A stretch of DNA of 64,000 bases from Oceanobacillus piezotolerans (GTDB lineage: Bacteria > Bacillota > Bacilli > Bacillales > Amphibacillaceae), in NCBI RefSeq assembly GCF_003665065.1, contig NZ_RCHR01000001.1, positions 496,001 to 560,000 of the forward strand. Direction: 5' to 3'. This document shows positions 26,113-34,606 of this stretch, piece after piece. A program made the position numbers and the translations under genes. The notes beneath the pieces are model-generated. The model was given only the letters and a program-made list of their open reading frames with translations, did not search any database and had not been told where the DNA came from. The first letter of the stretch is position 1. Every line of letters starts with the position of its first letter.

Positions 26113-26718
26113 TTGGAAAGTGGAGTTCTTTTTTATTGGTTTTGTTGGATTCTTTGGATACTTATAACTTTTTTTATGGATAAAGGACGAAAAAGGAGTT
26201 TATTAGCTATTTGGTTGCTGATTACCATTATAAGCTCTGCTTTTATGATTACAATAGGACAATTTCATATTTCAGCTTCCTTTGTTGTCATGCTTTTTGG
26301 CTCGTTTATTTTGATTGCTACTCGTCCTCATCTTTATTTTCATCTCTTTGCAGCATTTACAGTATCCATCGGTTATGCAGGACTGCTATTTTGGGAAAAA
26401 ATCTCACCAATTTGGATTATCCTCCCCCGAATTGTCTTTTATTCCGTCATTATAGGAATCCTGATTTCCTTATTAAGCAAAAACTATTTCAGTCAAATAA
26501 GTATTTGCTTATTAGGAATGCTTTCTGGAGAATTAATCCATAGTTTGACATTAACAAGCTATGGTTTAGATGAGATCGCTGCAGAAACGCTTTTTTTAGA
26601 CACTTTATTATCAACACTATTATTATTGACATTTCTAGCCATACTACTTAAAGGGAAAAGAAAATACGTGAGATTTATTCATCACTATAAACAGAATCCG
26701 AGGTGGCAATTGAAATGA
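26113..26718 (+). CDS. yphA: Integral membrane protein YphA
   Basis: 201-residue hydrophobic protein with about six membrane helices and a basic C-terminal tail, matching YphA in size and position. TTG 26113 is used: GGGAGGTG lies 8 bases before it, and the upstream GTG 26104 overlaps that site. Its stop overlaps the yphB start in an ATGA, so translation is coupled. The function is unknown; in B. subtilis the yphA-yphB pair is tied to sporulation. It lies just downstream of repeat copy 2. Confidence 0.8.
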   Translation: MESGVLFYWFCWILWILITFFMDKGRKRSLLAIWLLITIISSAFMITIGQFHISASFVVMLFGSFILIATRPHLYFHLFAAFTVSIGYAGLLFWEKISPIWIILPRIVFYSVIIGILISLLSKNYFSQISICLLGMLSGELIHSLTLTSYGLDEIAAETLFLDTLLSTLLLLTFLAILLKGKRKYVRFIHHYKQNPRWQLK

Positions 26719-27596
26719 ATGAATATACTTACGCTATAATTTTCGGCGTAGTAATAGGAACGATTACTAGAATAATTATGCTTAGAACGGATTATCGTCA
26801 ATACCCGACCTACTTACATGGGAAAATTATTCATGTTTCTCTTGGCTTTATTGCTGCGTCTTTAGGATCCCTGATTGTTCCAGCAATTATGGAAAAGGAG
26901 TACACGGCAGTTACGCTTTTAACAGTCGCAGCAACACAGTTCAGAGATGTACGAAATATGGAAAGAAACACCCTTAATGAGATAGATGGTTATGAATTAG
27001 TTTCACGTGGTAAAACCTATATTGAAGGCATTGCGATTTCTTTTGAGAGCCGGAATTACCTTGTTATTTTTACAGCATTTATAGCTACGTTAATATTCAT
27101 TCTAGGAAATGTTTTCTTAGCTGTTATCGCAGCTATTATTTGCATTGTAATCGCTAAGGTGTTGATGAGCGGATCAACATTAAAGGACATTGTAGATATT
27201 GAGTATCAAGAAGTTCATTTTGAAGGCGCAGGATTGTATGTTGATAATATTTATATTATGAATATTGGGCTTCCGGAGCGACAAAAAGAAATTTTGAAAT
27301 ATGGAATGGGTTTCATTTTAGTGCCAAAAAATATGAATGAAATCAATACTATTGCTAATTTAGGCCAGAGACAAGCTATCTTGCATGATGTCTCCGTGTC
27401 GCTTGGTGTATTTAAGGATTCTGGCACACCGGCGCTAACTCCTTTAATAAAGCGTGATTTGGATGACGGACGTTTAGGGGTATTTGTCCTTCCTCAGGTC
27501 CGGGATATTGAGAAGGCCAAAAAAATTATTGGTTCTGTGCCAGTACTGGAAAGTGCCATTAAAATGCCTTCCAAATCTAGCACACATAATTCGTAA
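26715..27596 (+). CDS. yphB: YIEGIA-family membrane protein YphB
   Basis: 293-residue membrane protein with helices near residues 5-20, 40-60 and 115-150 and a soluble C-terminal half. The family signature YIEGIA occurs in GKTYIEGIAISFE near residue 100. ATG 26715 sits in the ATGA overlap with the yphA stop. The in-frame GTG 26703 lies on the GAGG ribosome binding site and is less likely. It is followed at 15 bases by a small gene whose family is described as its capping subunit. The role, probably in spore envelope formation, is not settled. Confidence 0.85.
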   Translation: MNEYTYAIIFGVVIGTITRIIMLRTDYRQYPTYLHGKIIHVSLGFIAASLGSLIVPAIMEKEYTAVTLLTVAATQFRDVRNMERNTLNEIDGYELVSRGKTYIEGIAISFESRNYLVIFTAFIATLIFILGNVFLAVIAAIICIVIAKVLMSGSTLKDIVDIEYQEVHFEGAGLYVDNIYIMNIGLPERQKEILKYGMGFILVPKNMNEINTIANLGQRQAILHDVSVSLGVFKDSGTPALTPLIKRDLDDGRLGVFVLPQVRDIEKAKKIIGSVPVLESAIKMPSKSSTHNS

Positions 27597-27611
27597 GGAG
27601 GAAAATTATAA

Positions 27612-27797
27612 ATGATGTTAGAAAAGGCTATCTTGGCTATTATTACAATGGACAAGTCGAAGGTAGATGGCGGTGCTCCTATTTTTATTTGTGGGACTAA
27701 AAAAGAACTTGAATTGATTGCAGCTAGCTTAGAAGCAATTACAGATGGGATTGCTCACGCGTTGAGTGATGAACTATTTATTATTGTAAAACACTAA
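27612..27797 (+). CDS. Small partner of the YIEGIA protein (capping subunit family)
   Basis: 61-residue soluble protein starting MMLEKAILAIITMDKSKVDGGAPIF, with a GTKKELELIAASLEAI helix. It follows yphB directly and has its own AAGGAGG. It resembles the family named capping complex subunit for YIEGIA, recalled from annotation practice. Its size, lack of a signal peptide and constant neighbourhood suggest a partner of the cytoplasmic half of YphB. ATG 27612 and ATG 27615 are both possible starts. Confidence 0.75.
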   Translation: MMLEKAILAIITMDKSKVDGGAPIFICGTKKELELIAASLEAITDGIAHALSDELFIIVKH

Positions 27798-27917
27798 TAC
27801 TCCGATTTGTATTGGACCATAGTTTAGAACACGCTCTAATATTAATTGTTAATATTTTCTTCTTTTGCTAGAATGTATTAATGGTGAGGAAATAGAACTC
27901 GGAAAGAGAGGCTTTAT

Positions 27918-29228
27918 ATGAGGAAATCGGTAGTAGCAATTGTTGGGAGACCAAATGTAGGAAAGTCAACCATTTTTAATAGATTAGTTGGAGAGAGAAT
28001 TTCTATTGTAGAAGATATACCTGGTGTAACAAGAGATCGTATTTATGCACAAGCTGAATGGCTTAATCATACTTTTAATTTAATTGACACGGGTGGAATA
28101 GAAATTGGTGATGAACCATTACTTATCCAAATGCGTCAGCAAGCAGAGGTTGCTATTGATGAGGCTGATGTTATTATTTTTATTGTAAATGGAAAAGAAG
28201 GTATAACAGCTGCGGATGAAGAAGTAGCTAAGCTTTTATTTAAGTCTAACAAGCCTATTGTGCTTGCTGTGAATAAAATGGATAATCCTGAAATGCGTGA
28301 GACAGTTTATGAGTATTATTCACTTGGATTTGGTGAGCCATTTCCAATCTCAGGTTCCCATGGTCTTGGACTTGGAGATATGCTAGATGAAGTTGTCAGT
28401 TATTTTCCGGATACTGCAGAAGATCAGATGGATGAGGATACCATTTATTTCAGCCTTATCGGTAGACCTAATGTCGGAAAATCGTCCTTAGTTAACTCGA
28501 TTTTAAATGAAGAACGAGTAATTGTAAGTGAAATAGAAGGTACAACTAGGGACGCAATTGATACTCATTTCGAGCGTGAAGGACAAAAGTTTGTCATTAC
28601 CGACACGGCCGGAATGCGTAAACGGGGTAAAGTATACGAGTCTACTGAAAAATACAGTGTACTTCGAGCGCTAAAAGCTATCGAACGTTCTGATGTCGTA
28701 TTAATACTTATTGATGCAGAAACGGGAATAAGAGAGCAAGACAAGAAAATTGCCGGTTACGCTCATGAAGCGGGAAGAGCAATCGTCATTGTTGTGAATA
28801 AATGGGATACTATAGAATCGAATGAAAAAGCTATGAAGGAATTCGAAACAAAAATTCGTGCACATTTTCAATACTTGGATTATGCTCCGATTGTATTCTT
28901 GTCTGCGAAAACGAAAAAGAGATTGCATACGCTTATCCCAGCGATCAAGCTGGCGAGTGAGAGTCATGCTAAACGCATCCCAACGAATGTATTGAACGAC
29001 GTTATAATGGATGCGATAGCTATGAATCCGACTCCAACATACAAAGGAAAACGGTTAAAGGTACTGTATGCAACCCAGGTAGCCGTAAAGCCGCCTAGCT
29101 TTGTCGTATTCGTTAATGATCCTGAATTAATGCATTTCTCCTATGAGCGTTTCTTAGAAAACAAGATACGGGATGCATTTGGATTTGTAGGGTCACCAAT
29201 TAAAATCTTCGCTAGACGCCGTCAATAG
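27918..29228 (+). CDS. der: Ribosome assembly GTPase Der (EngA)
   Basis: 436-residue protein with two GTPase domains in tandem and a C-terminal KH-like domain, essential for 50S subunit assembly. First domain: [12 protein letters not shown] (residues 9-20), DTGG, NKMD. Second domain: [12 protein letters not shown] near residue 181, DTAGM, NKWD. The KH-like part covers about residues 350-436. Length matches the family. It is followed 11 bases later by gpsA. AGAGAGG precedes the ATG. Confidence 0.96.
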   Translation: MRKSVVAIVGRPNVGKSTIFNRLVGERISIVEDIPGVTRDRIYAQAEWLNHTFNLIDTGGIEIGDEPLLIQMRQQAEVAIDEADVIIFIVNGKEGITAADEEVAKLLFKSNKPIVLAVNKMDNPEMRETVYEYYSLGFGEPFPISGSHGLGLGDMLDEVVSYFPDTAEDQMDEDTIYFSLIGRPNVGKSSLVNSILNEERVIVSEIEGTTRDAIDTHFEREGQKFVITDTAGMRKRGKVYESTEKYSVLRALKAIERSDVVLILIDAETGIREQDKKIAGYAHEAGRAIVIVVNKWDTIESNEKAMKEFETKIRAHFQYLDYAPIVFLSAKTKKRLHTLIPAIKLASESHAKRIPTNVLNDVIMDAIAMNPTPTYKGKRLKVLYATQVAVKPPSFVVFVNDPELMHFSYERFLENKIRDAFGFVGSPIKIFARRRQ

Positions 29229-29239
29229 GGGGTAATATA

Positions 29240-30277
29240 TTGAAAGAAATTGCAGTATTGGGTGCAGGAAGCTGGGGGACTGCATTAAGTTTGGTCCTAG
29301 CTGATAATGGCCATAAAGTACGTTTATGGTCACACCGAAAAGAACAAGCCGATGAAATAAATCAAACACATCAAAACTTGAAATATTTGGATGTTACGTT
29401 ACCAAGTAATATTGTGGCATATAGTGATGTGGAATCATGTATAAGTGGCGTGAAAGCAATAGTTATCGTAGTTCCTACAAAAGCAATCCGAGAGATGTGC
29501 AAACAGCTTAACAAATCCATCGAACCGTCCATACCAATTATCCATGCGTCTAAAGGAATTGAACCTGTCAGTTTGAAAAGAGTATCACAAATGATTAGTG
29601 AAGAACTAGATGATTATAAGTATGAGGATATTGTAGTACTATCTGGTCCCAGTCATGCTGAGGAAGTCGCTTTGCGACATCCAACAACTGTTACTGTTGC
29701 ATCATTAAATAGTGAACACGCTAAATTAGCACAGGATTTATTTATCAATGAATCCTTTAGAGTTTATACAAGTTCAGACGTATTGGGAATCGAGCTAGGT
29801 GGTGCCTTAAAAAACATTATAGCCTTAGGTGCAGGAATCTCGGATGGATTAGGTTATGGAGACAATGCCAAAGCAGCTCTAATGACTAGGGGACTTGCAG
29901 AAATTGCACGACTTGGTACGAAGCTCGGTGCTAATCCACTCAGTTTTCTTGGATTGTCTGGAGTTGGAGATTTAATCGTTACCTGTACAAGTGTGCATTC
30001 TAGAAATTGGCGAGCTGGAAATTTACTTGGTAAGGGCCATAAACTTGAAGATGTATTGAAAGAGATGGGAATGGTGGTTGAGGGTGTCCGCACAGTTAAG
30101 GCTGCCTATCAATATGCAAAAGAAGAGAATGTGGAAATGCCAATTACAGAAGGGATTTACCAAGTCCTTTTTGAAGGTAAGAAACCTAATGAAGTAGTAG
30201 AGCAACTTATGAATCGTTCGAAACGTGAAGAAATGAATGATATTGCACATTTATTATATGAACGTTACGCAAGATAA
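29240..30277 (+). CDS. gpsA: Glycerol-3-phosphate dehydrogenase (NAD(P)+)
   Basis: 345-residue enzyme that makes sn-glycerol 3-phosphate from dihydroxyacetone phosphate for phospholipid synthesis. NAD(P) loop GAGSWGTALS at residues 7-16; catalytic lysine region ELGGALKNIIALGAGISDGL near residue 190; GLSGVGDLIVTC follows. TTG start with GGGGGT upstream, 11 bases after der. It supplies the substrate of the acyltransferase steps that include plsC in this window. Confidence 0.95.
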   Translation: MKEIAVLGAGSWGTALSLVLADNGHKVRLWSHRKEQADEINQTHQNLKYLDVTLPSNIVAYSDVESCISGVKAIVIVVPTKAIREMCKQLNKSIEPSIPIIHASKGIEPVSLKRVSQMISEELDDYKYEDIVVLSGPSHAEEVALRHPTTVTVASLNSEHAKLAQDLFINESFRVYTSSDVLGIELGGALKNIIALGAGISDGLGYGDNAKAALMTRGLAEIARLGTKLGANPLSFLGLSGVGDLIVTCTSVHSRNWRAGNLLGKGHKLEDVLKEMGMVVEGVRTVKAAYQYAKEENVEMPITEGIYQVLFEGKKPNEVVEQLMNRSKREEMNDIAHLLYERYAR

Positions 30278-30336
30278 CACGCATAGCCTCCCCTTGCATA
30301 TAATAACTTGAACAATGAATGCAAGGAGGAGAATGT

Positions 30337-30597
30337 GTGAATCAGTTTCAGAAAGGCTTATTTGACAAAATTCAACAGAACTCAAATATTAACCCCGAGG
30401 ATATATACAAAGTTGCAGATTCTGTTAAAAACGCTAACTTTTCCGACGAAAAAACAGTAAGAGGATTAGTAAGACATTTAGCTAAGCTTGCAAACAAGCC
30501 TCTTACAAAGGAAAAGGAAGATAAAATCGTACAAACCATAGTCAATAACAAAATTCCTAAAGATCCGCAGTCTTTAAATCAATTATTTAAAAAGTAA
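30337..30597 (+). CDS. SpoVIF-family sporulation protein
   Basis: 86-residue protein with the pattern of the stage VI sporulation protein F family: FQKGLFDKIQ, VADSVKNANFSDEKTVRGLV and KEDKIVQTIVNNKIPKD. In B. subtilis SpoVIF (YjcC) acts in coat assembly under sigma-K. This copy stands next to gpsA, so it may be a paralogue. GTG 30337 is chosen: AAGGAGGA (30323-30330) lies just upstream, while ATG 30319 would overlap it. An inverted repeat covers the ribosome binding site. Confidence 0.75.
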   Translation: MNQFQKGLFDKIQQNSNINPEDIYKVADSVKNANFSDEKTVRGLVRHLAKLANKPLTKEKEDKIVQTIVNNKIPKDPQSLNQLFKK

Positions 30598-30697
30598 GAT
30601 TCTTGGGCAAGTGAGGATACAATATTACTAAACATCGCATAATATAAATCGCACAAGCATTCATGGATAGAGTCCGCTTGGATATTATTTAGTCACC

Positions 30698-30734
30698 CCG
30701 GGATGAAGATAGCCCCCTTCATTCCGGTTTTTTC
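30698..30734 (+). terminator. Intrinsic terminator after the SpoVIF-like gene
   Basis: CCGGGATGAAG (30698-30708) pairs with CTTCATTCCGG (30717-30727), with one wobble, followed by six T. Confidence 0.85.
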
Positions 30735-30813
30735 AATTGTCATAATCTTAATTCCGGCATAGTTGTAAAAACAGAAGAATAAGAACTTATTAATACTTCG
30801 AAAACCTTTCCTG

Positions 30814-30822
30814 TGTTATAAT
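30814..30822 (+). promoter_or_regulatory. Extended -10 promoter of the DUF2768-like gene
   Basis: TGTTATAAT is a perfect -10 hexamer with the TGn extension, 36 bases before the start codon. No good -35 is seen. Confidence 0.5.
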
Positions 30823-30857
30823 ACGTGTTGCAAACAAGATGTATAGGGGTGAACAAT

Positions 30858-31055
30858 ATGTCGGTTTCCATGCTTAAAATGTATATTTCATTTGCGGGAA
30901 TGATTTTTTTATTTCTTTCATTAGGGCTAATTTACTTAAGTAGAAATAAACTGACTGGTCTTTTAGCTGGAATTGTTTCATTATTAGCTTTTATTTGTCT
31001 ACTGCTAGGGGGATTAATTATTATTTACATCGTTATAACAGGACCTACGAGATAA
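30858..31055 (+). CDS. Small DUF2768-like membrane protein
   Basis: 65-residue protein with two membrane helices (about 8-25 and 33-58), a short positive loop (SRNKLTG) and the C-terminus TGPTR. Size, topology and place between gpsA and yphF match the small DUF2768 family, probably the B. subtilis yphE position. ATG 30858 has AGGGGTG 6 bases upstream; the open frame to 30825 adds no conserved sequence. It lies 20 bases before yphF and is probably co-transcribed with it. Function unknown. Confidence 0.65.
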   Translation: MSVSMLKMYISFAGMIFLFLSLGLIYLSRNKLTGLLAGIVSLLAFICLLLGGLIIIYIVITGPTR

Positions 31056-31075
31056 CAGCCTAAGGGGAGATTTTC

Positions 31076-31804
31076 ATGAGGAATACATATAGAATAAATT
31101 TAGGAATAATTATTATTTCCTTATTATTAAGTGGTTGTTTGTATCCAGATAGTGAACGTAGCGAGAATCAGGTTCCTTACGAAGATCAGCTTAAAGTGGT
31201 ACAAGATGCCGTTGATCAGTACCAAAATGATCTAAATGGTCTTGTTCCCATTCGTACAAAGCCTAATGATACACCTATTTTCGAAAAATACTTAATCGAT
31301 TTTTCTTTATTAAAGGATAATCGTTATCTATCTGAAATACCAGGAAACGCTTATGAAAAAGGCGGAATATATCAATATGTTCTGATTACGCCTGATACAA
31401 ATCCAACTGTGAAATTAATTGACTTGCGAATCACAGAAGCTATCCGCAGTTTAAATGTTAAATTGGATATTTATCGTGATGAACATCTATATCCTCCATT
31501 CGGAGAGAAAATTGAAGAGAATGTATTTATGATAGATTATAAGAAATTGGGGTTAGAAGCAACTCCTACTGTGAAAAGTCCATACTCCAATGAGCAGTTG
31601 CCAATTGTAATGGACGTCGATGGAATGCTTTATGTTGATTATCGGATTGATTTAGCTCATGCTTTGTCTCATTATGAGCATGATTATGAAGAAGGGGAGG
31701 ACATCCGCTATATACTAGCAAATAATACACCCTTTGTACCCGCATACTCCTTGCCATATACGATTAGAAATAATGAGCCAGTATTTCTAAATGGTAAAGA
31801 TTAA
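31076..31804 (+). CDS. yphF: Lipoprotein YphF
   Basis: 242-residue lipoprotein with a basic N-terminus, hydrophobic core and lipobox LSGC around residue 20. The mature part has no motif I recognise. A repeated theme of YPPFGEK, SPYSN and YRIDL segments and a segment rich in Asp, Glu and Tyr near residue 200 are seen. It matches YphF by position directly upstream of spoIVA, and by type. A strong terminator separates it from spoIVA. Function unknown. Confidence 0.75.
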   Translation: MRNTYRINLGIIIISLLLSGCLYPDSERSENQVPYEDQLKVVQDAVDQYQNDLNGLVPIRTKPNDTPIFEKYLIDFSLLKDNRYLSEIPGNAYEKGGIYQYVLITPDTNPTVKLIDLRITEAIRSLNVKLDIYRDEHLYPPFGEKIEENVFMIDYKKLGLEATPTVKSPYSNEQLPIVMDVDGMLYVDYRIDLAHALSHYEHDYEEGEDIRYILANNTPFVPAYSLPYTIRNNEPVFLNGKD

Positions 31805-31830
31805 AAAGAGAATTTATTTATCATAATATA

Positions 31831-31871
31831 GAGCCCTTGTAATATATATTGTTGCAAGGGCTTTATTTTTT
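31831..31871 (+). terminator. Intrinsic terminator after yphF
   Basis: AGCCCTTG (31832-31839) and CAAGGGCT (31855-31862) form a perfect 8-bp stem followed by TTATTTTTTT. Confidence 0.85.
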
Positions 31872-32022
31872 TATTTTTCCCTTTTATTCGGACAGTATAT
31901 ATTTCCATTAGAGGATTGGAATGAACTATGAGTGTGAAGGGGAATCGGCTGTCAGTAGAAGCTTGAGATAGTTACAATTTACTCCGCTTGAAAATAAATG
32001 ATGCTTTTCACAGTAATTTAAG

Positions 32023-32052
32023 TCATATTTTGATAGGACAACATCATAGACT
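32023..32052 (+). promoter_or_regulatory. Probable sigma-E promoter of spoIVA
   Basis: TCATATT (32023-32029) fits the -35 KMATATT. After a 15-base gap, CATAGACT (32045-32052) fits the -10 CATACANT at all but one position. It lies about 60 bases before the TTG start chosen for spoIVA, and sigma-E control of spoIVA is established in B. subtilis. Confidence 0.65.
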
Positions 32053-32113
32053 TTTAATGTCAATTAATCGTAGTTTATCTTTGAATTTAGCAAGGAGATC
32101 GGGAGGGGATCTT

Positions 32114-33592
32114 TTGGAGAAGATTGATGTTTTTAAAGATATCTCTAAGCGGACAAATGGAGACATTTATCTCGGAATAGTAGGGGCAGTCCGCACTGGG
32201 AAATCAACGTTTATCAAAAAATTTATGGAGCTCGTAGTTTTGCCAAACATTGCTGATCCTAGTGAACGTGATAGGGCTCAAGATGAATTGCCACAAAGTG
32301 CTGCAGGTAAAACCATTATGACAACAGAACCAAAGTTTATACCAAATCAGGCTGTTTCGGTAAATGTAGAGGAAGGTCTAAACGTTAATATCAGACTAGT
32401 CGATTGCGTTGGTTACGCTGTCGAAGGGGCAAAAGGATTCGAGGATGAAAATGGACCAAGAATGATAAACACCCCATGGTATGAAGACCCGATCCCTTTT
32501 CATGATGCAGCAGAAATTGGCACAAGAAAAGTAATTCAAGAGCATTCTACGATTGGTGTTGTCGTTACGACAGATGGGACGATTGGAGAAATTTCACGTT
32601 CTTCTTACGTTGATGCAGAAGCACGAGTAGTAGAGGAATTAAAAGAAGTTGGCAAGCCGTTTATAATGGTTATCAATTCAACCATGCCAACCAGTCAGGA
32701 AACAGAGATCTTACGCGAACAGCTAATACAGGAGTATGATATACCTGTTCTTGCGATGAGTATTGAATCCATGACAGAGCACGATGTACACAATGTATTA
32801 AGGGAAGCGCTATTTGAATTCCCTGTTCTAGAAGTGAACGTAAACCTACCAAGCTGGGTCATGGTATTGAAAGAGAATCATTGGTTGAGAGAGAATTATC
32901 AAGATGCTATTCAAACTACTGTTAAGGATATTAAACGTCTGCGGGATGTGGATCATATTGTCGGTAATTTTACTGAATATGATTATATAGACAAAGCTAA
33001 TCTGGCTGGAATTGAGATGGGCGATGGGGTAGCTGAAATTGACCTTCATGCACCAGATTACTTATATGATCAGGTGTTAAAAGAAATCGTGGGAGAAGAG
33101 ATTAGAGGAAAAGATCATCTACTTGAATTAATGCAAGACTTCGCTCATGCGAAAAGAGAGTATGACCAAGTTGCTAGTGCATTGCATATGGTCAAACAAA
33201 CCGGTTACGGTATTGCAGCTCCAACTCTTGAAGATATGATTCTTGATGAACCTGAAATTATTCGCCAAGGCTCTCGATTTGGGGTGCGATTGAAAGCAGT
33301 GGCTCCGTCGATACACATGATTAAAGTTGAAGTGGAGTCGGAATTCTCACCAATTATTGGGACAGAGAAACAAAGTGAAGAACTGGTAAGATACTTAATG
33401 CAAGACTTTGAAGAAGATCCATTATCCATCTGGGAGTCCGATATTTTTGGCAGGTCACTGAGTTCTATTGTTCGAGAAGGAATACAGGCGAAAATCTCTT
33501 TAATGCCAGAAAATGCGAGATATAAATTAAAAGATACCCTTGAACGAATTATTAACGAGGGAACAGGTAGCTTAATAGCAATTATCCTTTAG
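32114..33592 (+). CDS. spoIVA: Spore coat morphogenetic ATPase SpoIVA
   Basis: 492 residues from TTG 32114, the same length as B. subtilis SpoIVA. It is an ATPase that polymerises on the outer forespore membrane as the base of the spore coat. Walker A GAVRTGKST lies near residue 22, followed by the near-invariant stretches DELPQSAAGKTIMTTEPKF and RLVDCVGYAVEGAKG. The C-terminus ends in SLIAIIL, as in the family, where it binds SpoVM and the membrane. The frame is open to 31988, but that extension is unrelated and contains the sigma-E-like promoter. GGGAGGGG lies 7 bases before the TTG. Confidence 0.96.
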   Translation: MEKIDVFKDISKRTNGDIYLGIVGAVRTGKSTFIKKFMELVVLPNIADPSERDRAQDELPQSAAGKTIMTTEPKFIPNQAVSVNVEEGLNVNIRLVDCVGYAVEGAKGFEDENGPRMINTPWYEDPIPFHDAAEIGTRKVIQEHSTIGVVVTTDGTIGEISRSSYVDAEARVVEELKEVGKPFIMVINSTMPTSQETEILREQLIQEYDIPVLAMSIESMTEHDVHNVLREALFEFPVLEVNVNLPSWVMVLKENHWLRENYQDAIQTTVKDIKRLRDVDHIVGNFTEYDYIDKANLAGIEMGDGVAEIDLHAPDYLYDQVLKEIVGEEIRGKDHLLELMQDFAHAKREYDQVASALHMVKQTGYGIAAPTLEDMILDEPEIIRQGSRFGVRLKAVAPSIHMIKVEVESEFSPIIGTEKQSEELVRYLMQDFEEDPLSIWESDIFGRSLSSIVREGIQAKISLMPENARYKLKDTLERIINEGTGSLIAIIL

Positions 33593-33620
33593 CAGCTTTT
33601 TACAGGCTGCTTTTTGTTTT
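33591..33620 (+). terminator. Intrinsic terminator after spoIVA
   Basis: AGCAGC (33591-33596) and GCTGCT (33606-33611) stem followed by TTTTG; it starts inside the stop codon. Confidence 0.65.
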
Positions 33621-33918
33621 GGTGGGAAATTTATATTTAGGAATAAATTGCTTTACATAAGGTTTTACTTGTATTATTGTGATTACAATAGGTATTTACC
33701 AAAATTTAACCGATTTTTCATGTTTTTGGTAATAAAATTCTCTGTTTTGGATACTTATTGTTGAATTTTCTTGGAAACTCAGTTAATATAAGCCTTGTCA
33801 TACATTCCTTTTTGGTAAAATGACGTATAAAAACAGGCAAAATAGTAAAGTAATGAACTAAGAATATTATTTTGTACTGGTTTCTAAGGTAGTTAGATTT
33901 TGGGAGGAGGTGAATGTC
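33621..33918 (+). promoter_or_regulatory. Long AT-rich region upstream of hbs with repeated TTTTGGTAA motif
   Basis: About 300 bases without a gene. It holds an exact inverted pair, TTACCAAAA (33696-33704) and TTTTGGTAA (33724-33732). A further direct copy, TTTTTGGTAA, lies at 33809-33818. A small palindrome TATTGT-GATT-ACAATA is near 33675-33690. TTGTCA at about 33796 with TAAAAT 15 bases on could be a weak promoter. Most likely this is the multi-promoter control region of hbs. Confidence 0.4.
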
Positions 33919-34191
33919 ATGAATAAAACAGACTTAATTAATGCAGTAGCTGAGAAGAGCGAACTTTCTAAAAAGGACGCTACAAAAGCTGTAGATGCAG
34001 TATTTGAATCTGTCATGGATTCACTTAAGAATGGTGAAAAAGTACAATTAATCGGATTTGGTAACTTTGAAGTACGTGAACGTTCTGCACGTAAAGGTCG
34101 TAATCCGCAAACTGGTGAAGAAATCGAAATCCCTGCTAGCAAGGTTCCAGCTTTCAAACCAGGTAAAGCCCTTAAAGAAATCGTTAAATAA
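33919..34191 (+). CDS. hbs: DNA-binding protein HU (HBsu)
   Basis: 90-residue HU-family nucleoid protein. It shows the N-terminal dimerisation helices ([20 protein letters not shown]), the [18 protein letters not shown] arm that wraps DNA, with the intercalating proline, and the [11 protein letters not shown] end. It is essential and abundant. ATG 33919 is preferred to GTG 33910, which overlaps the GGAGGAGG ribosome binding site. It lies between spoIVA and mtrB, as in B. subtilis, although folE (mtrA) is missing after it. A strong terminator follows. Confidence 0.96.
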   Translation: MNKTDLINAVAEKSELSKKDATKAVDAVFESVMDSLKNGEKVQLIGFGNFEVRERSARKGRNPQTGEEIEIPASKVPAFKPGKALKEIVK

Positions 34192-34210
34192 GGCATTACA
34201 TAGGGCAATC

Positions 34211-34240
34211 AAAGGGTACGTTAATCAACGTACCCTTTTT
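34211..34240 (+). terminator. Intrinsic terminator after hbs
   Basis: AAAGGGTACGTT (34211-34222) and AACGTACCCTTT (34227-34238) form a 12-bp perfect stem with an AATC loop and a T-run. Confidence 0.92.
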
Positions 34241-34274
34241 ATATATTAGGATGTTAAAAAGGAGGAATGAGCCT

Positions 34275-34499
34275 ATGAGCGAGATTCATGATAGATCAGA
34301 TTTCTTTGTAATCAAGGCATTAGAAGATGGCGTTAATGTTATGGGATTAACAAGAGGCTCAAATACTAAATTTCATCATCAAGAAAAATTAGACAGAGGC
34401 GAAGTAATGATTGCTCAATTTACAGAACATACCTCAGCTGTTAAGGTTAGAGGGAAGGCACTCATTCAGACTAGTCATGGGGAAATGCAAACAGAATAA
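34275..34499 (+). CDS. mtrB: Tryptophan RNA-binding attenuation protein TRAP
   Basis: 74-residue TRAP, which assembles into an 11-mer ring, binds tryptophan and wraps (G/U)AG-repeat RNA to attenuate trp genes. The sequence follows B. subtilis TRAP closely: [40 protein letters not shown] and [13 protein letters not shown], including the tryptophan-binding threonines and RNA-binding lysines. ATG 34275 has AAAAGGAGG 9 bases upstream; the open frame to 34251 is leader. No trp operon is nearby, so its targets are elsewhere in the genome. Confidence 0.95.
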   Translation: MSEIHDRSDFFVIKALEDGVNVMGLTRGSNTKFHHQEKLDRGEVMIAQFTEHTSAVKVRGKALIQTSHGEMQTE

Positions 34500-34606
34500 A
34501 CTAAAGGAATGGTTGCCGAAGAAAATCAATCATTTGGTTCATGTTAGATTTATGCTATAATAACTAATGCAGTCAATGAGTGGTAGAAAGGCAATAGGTG
34601 ATTTCT

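Noticed and set aside
33867-34208. 113-codon minus-strand frame opposite hbs
   Set aside because: It is the antisense shadow of a highly conserved HU gene, whose codon pattern leaves the opposite frame open.
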